Assembly: GCA_032622095.1 (NCBI GenBank)
Contig: CP136061.1
Location: 213,434,373 to 213,498,372, forward strand
Reading direction: 5' to 3'
Length of the DNA stretch: 64,000 nt
Source: Siphonodentalium dalli
Lineage: Eukaryota; Mollusca; Scaphopoda; Gadilida; Siphonodentaliidae
Under the pieces are notes generated by a model. It was given only the letters and a program-made list of their open reading frames with translations, made no database searches and was not told the origin of the DNA. How positions within the stretch are numbered: the stretch's first letter is position 1; each line of letters starts with the position of its first letter. Made by a program: the position numbers and the translations under genes. This document shows, piece by piece, positions 56,227 through 64,000 of this stretch.

Positions 56227-56715
56227 GTGCTAAGAAATATGAAGATATTATTCGGGAATACTGTGGATGTTTATCGAGAGGCAAAGATTACCGACTTGGT
56301 CAAGACACGATTAAAAACAGTGGTAAAAAGTGACACACGAACGGTTTTCCGACATACAAATGCTGACGGAAAGATTAGTGGGCACGACAGCAGAGTTGTC
56401 GTGATTTACTGCAGCTTTTTGAATAACATTTGGGGAAGGGGCTGTCCAGCTACAGTTCAACTGCCATATGGCGTTAAATTATCGGACGTCAGTTCATCCC
56501 CAGACGCTGAAGAGAAAATCATCTCAGATCTATGTACAAATAACGAGGCAATTGAAGACACTCATCATGAAAACACACCAGATGTTTCCGAACGGAGTCA
56601 AGCAATTAATAGCCAGCTATCACATTGCAGATGTGAGAGACTTAAAAAGAAAATTCCATATAATGTGCAGATGGTGGAAATAGCCAAAGCGGGCTTGGGC
56701 ATTAAAGGCACGTGA
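56227..56715 (+). CDS. Unrecognised 162-codon ORF, truncated by a MITE
   Basis: The ORF is the longest non-repetitive one outside the hAT element. Its composition is balanced, with charged and polar residues and two Cys-containing segments (LSHCRCERLKKK near the C-terminus). No domain was recognised and no signal peptide is visible. The last four codons and the stop are supplied by the left end of the TTAA MITE at 56702, so any original gene continued further. It could be a gene fragment, a decayed transposon gag/ORF1-like region, or chance. Confidence 0.3.
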   Translation: MLRNMKILFGNTVDVYREAKITDLVKTRLKTVVKSDTRTVFRHTNADGKISGHDSRVVVIYCSFLNNIWGRGCPATVQLPYGVKLSDVSSSPDAEEKIISDLCTNNEAIEDTHHENTPDVSERSQAINSQLSHCRCERLKKKIPYNVQMVEIAKAGLGIKGT

Positions 56716-57203
56716 GGCCTTAGTTGTCGAAAATATTCATATTTGTTCCAATCACCGTAAACAGAAAAACATTAAAACGCATACAGTTTCGTTCATATAT
56801 ACCATGACCATCGCGTAAACAGCATGTTATCATAAAGATTTACTGTATTTTACCTAAGCAAGAGCCTGATTGTGTTACAGAAGACGACACAATGCTGCTG
56901 GCTAATCACACACAAATGGCATAAACGCTCTTTATTCGTTCCATATCAGGAATTCACCAACAAAGAACGCTCTTTATGTTTACCATCATAATATAAACAA
57001 ACACCAGAAAAGTAACTTTTTAGGCTTTTGTTTACATAACAATGGTCAAAAATATGACAATAACATACTGTTTATGCGATATTTCTTATTTGTATACGGA
57101 CAAAGTCTGTCTACATTTTGTTGTTCTTTCTGTTTGTGGCGGTTTTTGACGGGTGGAAATATTTTCACAGGATACCCACCGTCAAGGCCAACCGTACCTT
57201 TAA
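56702..57203 (+). mobile_element. TTAA MITE, family A, copy 6 (most diverged)
   Basis: Bounded by TTAA (56702-56705 and 57200-57203). Left end AGGCACGTGAGGCCTTAG; right end the inverse of AGGTACGGTTGGCCTTGAC. The internal 'aaacgctctttattc.ttccatatcagg' is preserved. Substitutions are more numerous than in the other copies, so it is older. Confidence 0.75.
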
Positions 57204-57204
57204 A

Positions 57205-57585
57205 AGGTAAATGCCCAAAGACTTGGAAGAGCAAGACAAACGCAACCATAGTGAAATAACTGTCGCGGCAGAAAGTTTACGAAGTATTGGCCATCTTTTA
57301 CAAAGCTCACTGAAAGTTTTCAGAATCAGAATAACCATCCCAAGCGTCAGGCCGTCAGCCTATGCAAACACAACAAGTGTACATACCCAATACAATCCAC
57401 CCAAATAGTTATTACCAACGATAAAATGTTCGTTTTGCTGCAGCTCATGTTATAGATATGAAAATAATTTTAACTATTCTGTTTTCACATTTCTCTCCTA
57501 TGATTTGGTACATCAGGACTTGTATTCATCGAGTGGGTTTAGTGTATAAAACAGTTAATTTCTTTGGTAGCGACTGAATGCACAA
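57205..57585. other. No gene recognised
   Basis: A 65-codon open frame (57211-57408) is without motif. Not called. Confidence 0.3.
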
Positions 57586-57587
57586 TG

Positions 57588-57817
57588 TACAGTAATGCTC
57601 TAATTAATCGACCCCTTAACCACAGCAGAATTATGGGTAACTTTTCAGGATTTAGTCGGAAATATGGCTTGTTGAAATTCATCGGAAAGCTCTCGACGAG
57701 AGCTCTCGGCGAGAGCTTTCCGAGGAATGGCAACAAGCCATATTTCCGACTAAATCCTGAAAAGTTACCCATAATTCTGCTGTGGCTAAGGAGTCGATTA
57801 ATTAGAGCATTACTGTA
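57588..57817. mobile_element. Palindromic mariner-type MITE, ~228 bp
   Basis: TA|CAGTAATGCTCTAATTAATC...GATTAATTAGAGCATTACTG|TA. The arms are ~112 bp and differ at only a handful of positions, centred near 57703 ('gagagctctcggcgagagc'). CAGT...ACTG ends with TA duplication are standard for Tc1/mariner-derived MITEs. Because it is a palindrome, the open frames on the two strands encode nearly the same peptide (MGNFSGFSRKYGLL) and are artefacts. Confidence 0.85.
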
Positions 57818-57819
57818 AC

Positions 57820-59325
57820 TTCGCTATATTGTTAACGACACACGCTGTCAATAATGTGATTGACCCAATCTATCAAAATTGCCATTTGTATTTGTCAATG
57901 TATTATGACTATATTTCGAGCACTAACCGGCCACAGTAGGCACGCATAGTGTTAAACATGTTGGGTATAATTTTTATAGAAACTCAAGATATTGAGTATA
58001 TTTCTTGTATATTCTGCAGAATGAGTTTTGATGACATTATTGAGATTTTAGAAATGGCACAACGTAATGGAGAGGAAACACCAGGATAACATCTCAGTAA
58101 AATTATAAGGGATATGTCCAACCTGCTAGAATAATCATTGACGTGGCTAGAGGGTCTCCGTGGAGGGTGAGTTACCCACCTTGATAATTCCAATTGCACC
58201 ACCCCTTCAACCAGACCAATCACATGTTCACTAGTGCTCAGCTGTTTCACAATAATCAATTCTATCGCCATTTCCGATCCGTCCCTATCGTCATTTTAAT
58301 GATTTTTCCGCCATTTTAAAGCCATAAAATGTGACAAATAGCAACACCACGTAGGAAAATAGTAAGTATAGAGTTATGAAATAATACCCCAGCGGATTTA
58401 GATCCAGGACACGTTAATTTAAGTGATGCAGATTGGAAACACTATATATTATCACGCATGATGCTCGTTTTACGCGATGATCAGTTGGTTTTCAAGATAA
58501 TTCTACAAATTTCCGACTTCACCTTCGGAATTGAAAGAGATACCAAATTATCTCGGCTGTTTCGATACAATTTATGTAATCTTTTATCTCTCATGTTCAA
58601 TCTTGGCACATCAAACTATTTGAAAATGTACGTAAATTTCAGTAAAATGCGTAATTCTAAAGTTGCATGTGGGTTCCGACTCTATAATTTTTGGTTCCGT
58701 CTCTTTCTCGACCCAAAATGATAGGTTCCGGTTCAATCGGCAAGAAATGATTCTGATGTTGATACACGGTTATTGAAATATGAAGCGTTATGGAGCGTCA
58801 AACTACATTCTGAACCGCACGGTAGCTTATATATGGCCTTATCACTTTGGAAATATATCTGATATTTATGCGTTCATTCAAATTTGAACATTAAATTTAG
58901 GGTTATTCTTGCCAAGTCTTTGTTTTGTTCAACAAACGGTTACGTTTTATATCGAACATATCTACCATCACTGTTGAAGTTTAGTAAAATAATTGTGTAT
59001 GCACTTTCTCATTAAATGATTGAAATTGATACCCCGAAGGCTCCAGTTCGAGATTTAGCATGCTTCAGTTCCCGTTTCTAAATAGCACGTACAGCATTAC
59101 GTGGCAATATTATCGCGCTACTTAATCGGATTTGAGTCTGAGTAAAGTAAATGTTAATAGATCGATGCATGGTATTTAACAGGGAAACATTAAATGTGTA
59201 TTGTTGTGAAATATGTTAGGCCTGCATTTATTTATTATATTCAAAACTAAACAATGTATGTATTGTATGTTTGCATATTGTTTAAATAAAATATGTATAC
59301 ATTCTTATTTTTTGGCATTTGAAAC
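57820..59325. other. No gene recognised; one dispersed inverted pair
   Basis: 'CAGCTGTTTCACAATAATC.ATTCTATCG' at 58240-58268 recurs in reverse complement near 60560-60590. The 3' flank of the terminal exon at 59436 falls at the right end of this stretch. Confidence 0.4.
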
Positions 59326-59329
59326 CCTT

Positions 59330-59335
59330 TTTATT
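59330..59335 (-). terminator. Candidate polyadenylation signal for the exon at 59436-59694
   Basis: AATAAA on the minus strand lies ~100 nt downstream of the stop codon of the candidate terminal exon. Confidence 0.4.
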
Positions 59336-59435
59336 CAACCCACAATTGCTTTTCAGATTGACATACTATTTTGTTTGTAGGTTCGGGGCTATGCCTATAT
59401 AGAGAGGGACCATACTTTCATAATCTGCCATAACT

Positions 59436-59694
59436 TCAGTATACCCTACATGTATGTGGAATAATGGCCAAATTATTGGCAGTCGCTACATTTGTGTATC
59501 TGAACCGATTTGGCGGGCGTATACTGGTGGCAACCGGTGTATCAAACGAGCCATCGCCGAGATCGCCGACATCCATAGCACCATCATCCACCGGTGGATT
59601 TGCTTCAGTTTGTGGTCCCAGCTCGACTGACAGGTCCATGATGGGCATGGAATCATCCAAGCTTAACATCGATCCGCTAGTTCCTGGGTAAATT
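59436..59694 (-). CDS. Candidate terminal coding exon, product unrecognised
   Basis: On the minus strand a good acceptor, ttttCCCCCCAG|A, at 59695-59696 opens a phase-consistent frame of 85 codons ending in TGA at 59438-59436. An AATAAA follows ~100 nt later. The peptide starts IYPGTSGSMLSLDDSMPIMD and is acidic and Ser/Pro/Gly-rich (LDDSMPIMDLSVEL, DDGAMDVGDLGDGSFDTP), ending in RFRYTNVATANNLAIIP and HTCRVY. This composition is common in disordered C-terminal or transactivation-type tails. GC content is higher than in the flanks, consistent with coding. Upstream exons of the gene would lie at higher coordinates on the minus strand but were not identified. A translation start at the internal Met is possible but less likely given the acceptor. 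Confidence 0.45.
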
Positions 59695-59699
59695 CTGGG

Positions 59700-60540
59700 G
59701 GGAAAATATAATATTTAGAGGCAGCCTTTATAACCCTATATATACACTGTAATACACTATATGTATATATATTCCAATATGATACCAATGATGTCACCTA
59801 AAGCGACCTTCACGCAGCGTCCCATTATAACCCGAAGCACACGTGCGACGATGTGAGATCAATCGAAATATACACAGTGTCTAGAGCAAAGCGGTCTCCG
59901 ACGAACGATAAAACCGCGTCAGCATTGCCACCATGTCACAGTTATACCTATACATTAGACTGAAAAGGGTCAATAAATGCGTCGCGATATTCAATAAACA
60001 TTGGTAAGCACGTGCCTGTTCAGACTGGTTCAGTGCTGTTATGTTAGGTCATATCTTACATATTGAAGGCCAACAGCCTGAAACAACAAGAGTTGATCGA
60101 ATAGAACCGGGTCTTTAAAAGGGGCGATATAATCGATTTGAAACATAAAGTCACAAAGGAGACGGGTCATTTTTCACTATTTTTGACGGTTGATTTCTTT
60201 TGTCGTTATATTGTGGGAATGTCAAGAAATGGTTTCGTTATACTCTGCCAACACCCTAGTACACGTCACGATCATTTCCGACTGGATTTACATGCGAATA
60301 GACATAGTTTTCAGTGTTGAGTAATTGAATGATTTTACATCTAAATGTGTAGATACATGAACGTAATATAACGTCGTTTGCGTTTTTACTATTATATAAG
60401 TGTCATATATCAATACTAATACATTAAAACTTACCCATCTGCCATATTTTTGAATAAATTGCGCGGCAAACTTTATAAAAATATTAAAAAGTCGAAATGG
60501 AGCCGGATCTCAACGAGATAGAGACGGATCTCAACGGCGA
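59700..60540. other. No gene recognised
   Basis: If the exon at 59436 is real this is intronic on the minus strand. Short GATCTCAACG repeats at 60505-60550. Confidence 0.35.
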
Positions 60541-60544
60541 TGGA

Positions 60545-60600
60545 GACGGACCTAACACGCGATAGAATCGATTATTGTGAAACAGCTGAACACCAGTGAT
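60545..60600. repeat. Inverted partner of 58240-58268
   Basis: CGATAGAATCGATTATTGTG followed by AAACAGCTG matches the reverse complement of 58240-58268, with one or two differences. Confidence 0.5.
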
Positions 60601-60639
60601 GTTTGCACAATGTGGTCACTAACCAGAGGGAGGAACACA

Positions 60640-61110
60640 ACCACTGGGATATCCATATGAGAACTGTTTTAGATCTGACATGCAAATTTAAATAAATCCT
60701 AACATCCAGTAGGTTAACTCCAGACAAATTCAAACTGCCACGGGGGGGGGGACCAAGACACATCGGACCGGCCACGGTTCGGCTTGGTGTGAGATTGTTT
60801 TTAATCGGAACATGAAAATCCTAGCATCTATAGATTGGCTTCGCGCTTACATCCCAACCGTTGAAAATTTCCGACAAGACACCCCTACTACGGTTGAACA
60901 TTTTTGAATAATTAACAGTTTTTGACTGGCCACGTGGGAGGAACCAGGACACAAACTTTCCAAGTGTTGGATATTTCCAACCTGACACCCACCTAAGGTC
61001 GGAAAATTTCCAACTGATGGCCTTCTCCGAAACATAATGTTGGGTCATGTTATTAATTTTCCAACTGTTGAACATTTGACTAAGATGGAGAGGGTTGGTG
61101 AGACACCCCC
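60640..61110. repeat. Degenerate GTTGGAAATTTCCAAC-type motif cluster
   Basis: Dyads such as 'ccaaccgttgaaaatttccgac', 'ggatatttccaacctgacacccacc' and 'ggaaaatttccaactg' recur, alternating with 'gacaccccta'. Related motifs occur at 10190-10240. Structure beyond this is not resolved. Confidence 0.4.
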
Positions 61111-61114
61111 TGTC

Positions 61115-61975
61115 GCCATATCCATGAGAAGAATATGATGAGAGGTTTGTTGAACGTTATATAATTTAAGCTCAACCCGATACATGTACTAGACATGATC
61201 GATTCGGAAATTTCCTACCATTTCCGGAGAAATTGCTTTCCAACCATAATTGTTTCCGCACTAATGTATTGTTCCGGTCTCATTAGTTTCAAGGAATTTG
61301 ATGTTTGTCTGTACTATGCTCAAAAGGTGTTGTGTTCATCTGTTGTGTACCTCGCGCCCATTCCTTTCATCGGTTGCTCATGGTTAAAATGAATCAAACG
61401 TGCACTGCTATGTTTTATGTAAACGGTGGTAAATCTATGCATGATTGCTGCCAATTCCCTTGATTGGATAATCCTATACCACACACTGATGTCTTCCCAT
61501 CTATGATCACCGAAAGCTTCGCATTGAGTGTCCTCTGTATAAACTATTATGGACTACATTTAAACACACTTGATAAATACAAGTTCTCATAGAAGGGGGG
61601 GGGGAGTGACGAATTCTTAATGATGATTTTCATGCGTTTATCAGAAGTTAATGTTATAGCGGTTTCAGTATCAGTGCTATAACATTTAATTTACTGATTG
61701 GGTGAATTAATCATCACATATATGTATACATTGAATTTTGATGTTGTTCTCTGCAATATGAAACATTCACATAAAATATAACATTCAAAAACAAATCTAC
61801 TAGTATACTTCCGAACAAGTATTTTCGAACCCCGATATACGCCATATAAAAGTGATTGACATACCTCGCAGCGGGTTATGGATTCGTCTGTAGTCCCCGC
61901 TGCGGTGTATGGCCAATGCTTTGTCTTGTTTGCTCATGGTGAACACCCTTAGTTGGTACTCCAGACTAAGGGAGG
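61115..61975. other. No gene recognised
   Basis: It includes a G9 run at 61597-61605. No supported exon. Confidence 0.35.
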
Positions 61976-61979
61976 CGAC

Positions 61980-62625
61980 GCAGACTCTTTAATATGTGGA
62001 TTATCGAGTAGCTAACGACCCGATACCGTCCCATCCCAAATGGGACACAAGGGCCGGTGACTACAGCTGCACCCAGAACGAAGGTCAGATCGAAGAAGAC
62101 ATATTCCAGACGTCGCAGTGATGGCACGCGGGGGGGGGGGGGGCACTGTTAGAGAGTAAGACAGCTGATGCCGAGCAGGCGTACCTTCTCACTCGGACGG
62201 GGATCGGTGTCGCCAGTACGACAAACTCATGGCGCACTGATGTCACTGCCTGCAAGGTTAGAGGTCCAGCTGGACTCACCACCGACGTCAACTCAGCCAG
62301 CATGGAACTCCCATGCGGATGATGTACCCAGTGACTCCCCTGTACATTGACCGTAACGCGACAGAGGATCCTTCACCACCATACCATGTTCCTACCGAAG
62401 TGTAATTTACGATACAACCACTCCTAGTACGGGCCAAAGATACCACTCGACTCTACGAAGAAAACAACAACTACGGACAGAACAAGACATAAGAGAAAAA
62501 GCTCAATGGAATAAAGAGATACACCGGGATATAATTCAGCAGCTAGAATACGCACAACAAGCGCCACCCATCTTCTGGAGACAAAAAATATCATCCACAC
62601 AAAAGAAGGAAGGAACTGATATGAT
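61980..62625 (+). pseudogene. Possible decayed retroelement ORF
   Basis: Higher GC than its flanks. The 3' part (about 62430-62620) reads LRRKQQLRTEQDIREKAQWN, then KEIHRDIIQQLEYAQQ and PPIFWRQ. This resembles the Lys/Glu-rich linker between endonuclease and RT of non-LTR retrotransposons, where 'FW' is recurrent. Upstream frames are broken, and a G13 run occurs at ~62131-62143. No RT follows. Tentative. Confidence 0.3.
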
Positions 62626-62639
62626 TTTTGTAATTGGAT

Positions 62640-63425
62640 ATTGATTGTTTCTGTCGATGTATTATAATTAAAGGCAAACACGCGAGGGTTTAAGGGGAAG
62701 ACCACTCGGTCCTTCCGACAATCCCGAGGCCAGCCACCCCACATTATATATAGTCAGCAAACAGTCAATTGCAAGAATTAAGTACATTGAGTGAGTTCAA
62801 TGAGATAAGTAAATTGTATCACTTTAGCGGGGTCTTCTAGAGCGATCGGGTGTAGTTCGCCATATTTCCAAGCACAGTTTTGAGGAAAAGTGTACATATC
62901 TATTACTAAATAATCGAATATCAAACCTAAGCGTTTATAAAGTTGACAAGTTGAAATTTTATACAATGATTTTCGTGTATTAGAATGTATAACACTTGAC
63001 ATTCAATGCATCCACATGTTTTGTTTTTGTTTCAACGCACGTTGTCGGTGCATGTCTACATTTTGTTAGTCGGTAACCTCTGGGATATTTCATGTGTATA
63101 TGTTATATAAGTAATACGCTACCAGTGATTCGTTATTACGCAATTCAAGATAAGGATAATGTTCTTGATATGTTTGGTTTCTCATTATTGAAGTGGTTTG
63201 CTTACTGCATTAAGCTGGTTTTGTCGAAAAGCTTCGATTTTGTTCCACGGCTTCTGGTTTATATATTTCTTTACCGAATACCGATCCAAAGACAAATAAA
63301 AGGTCGCTGACCAAAATGCCCCCGGACGAAGGTGGCAGTTTGAAGATCAGATCCCTAAATTACAAACTGTAGGAGGAATTGACAATATAATACAAAGTGC
63401 ACATTCACTAAATATGTCGAACAGC
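62640..63425. other. No gene recognised
   Basis: AT-rich DNA. No supported feature. Confidence 0.35.
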
Positions 63426-63429
63426 TTCA

Positions 63430-63842
63430 ATGTGTCGAGAAATGGTCAATACCTCTAAAATAAAAACATTTATGTGTCGAAAAATGACAATTACTCGCTA
63501 AAATGACTCCGACTGAACTCAAAATCGCAGGTCCGCAGGCTGGTTGACATCTGTGCCAAGTTTGAAAAAAAATTACTGGAAAATGATGGAATACAGGCTC
63601 GGACAAAACAAGTGTACCAGGATGTACGATTCTATGTCGAAAAAGGGCAATAACGCCGCCAAAATGAGTCCGACCGAACTCAAAATCGCAGGTTCCCATG
63701 CTGCTTGATATATATGTACCAAGTTAAAAAAACAATTACCAGAAAATGACAGAATACAGACTCGGACTAAGTTCCAGACGGACGGACGCACACACGGACG
63801 AGAATCATTACAATAGTCCTCCGACGGATGTTGGGGAACAAT
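63430..63842 (+). mobile_element. Pearl-like element, two ~161-bp core units
   Basis: 'gtcgaaaaa.g.caat.ac.c.c.aaaatga.tccgac.gaactcaaaatcgcaggt' occurs at ~63475 and ~63636 (161-bp spacing), and a third partial unit starts near 63433. An ACGGACGGACG tract (63778-63800) and the end 'agtcctccgacgga...tggggaac' follow. Same architecture as 35237-35842. Confidence 0.65.
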
Positions 63843-64000
63843 AAAGACGCTTGGTATCTGCTATGTACATGTGCTTTATTTGTATCTAGTTTAACCTATG
63901 GATATTGTGAATGAATTGTTGAATCTGAGTTTCATGGTATCGTTCTCTGGCAATGTTTATCACCAAACATAATATTGTCCCCGTCTATTTGATCAACACA

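Noticed and set aside
57539-57818. Homologous ORFs on both strands (MGNFSGFSRKYGLL...)
   Set aside because: The sequence is a palindromic MITE, so both strands necessarily encode the same peptide.

Overview
This window is eukaryotic nuclear DNA, AT-rich and intron/repeat-dominated, most likely from a mollusc (bivalve or gastropod). The evidence is indirect: tRNA-derived SINEs whose tail ends in a GCGAC/ATTAAACCCC-(AATC)n motif, 'pearl'-like elements built from ~160-bp core units followed by (ACGG)n tracts and a terminal hairpin, several non-LTR retrotransposon fragments of types common in lophotrochozoans, and very many MITEs. No ribosomal, mitochondrial, bacterial or viral gene was recognised.

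Layout. 1-4.6 kb: non-coding DNA with packed MITEs and an intact SINE. 4.8-5.9 kb: a 24-bp minisatellite (~43 units) with a 120-bp higher-order period. 7.3-13.7 kb: a long-inverted-repeat element interrupted by about 2.9 kb of other elements, then a GC-rich head-to-head array inside a foldback-like element. 14.8-16.2 kb: a cluster of three palindromic/MITE elements. 17.2-21.6 kb: the centrepiece, a complete hAT DNA transposon with a 15-bp perfect TIR, a perfect 8-bp target duplication and an uninterrupted 823-codon transposase. 22-26 kb: a SINE, a MITE and a plausible first coding exon of a secreted Cys-rich (PAN-like) protein on the minus strand. 27.7-29.4 kb: a decayed CR1/L2-like LINE. 31-34 kb: a piggyBac-type MITE and two Helitron-like elements placed directly head to tail. 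35-41 kb: pearl-like elements, palindromes, MITEs and a 30-bp minisatellite. 43-45 kb: an internally deleted LINE with a truncated MITE at the deletion. 46.5-57.8 kb: MITEs, LINE tails, tandem repeats, a possible Harbinger-type fragment and a 230-bp palindromic mariner-type MITE. 59.4-59.7 kb: a plausible terminal coding exon (minus strand) with splice acceptor and polyadenylation signal. 62-64 kb: retroelement remnants and a pearl-like element.

Host genes are therefore sparse: two candidate exons and one unrecognised ORF. The only clearly intact protein-coding unit is the hAT transposase. The window is best read as an intergenic or intronic transposon graveyard holding one young, possibly still active, element. 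The most unusual observation is that the hAT transposase ORF contains a 29-bp near-identical copy of the element's own 3' terminus, flanked by a 7-bp direct repeat and adding an in-frame 12 codons. All boundaries were read by eye; identities are from manual comparison, not alignment software.
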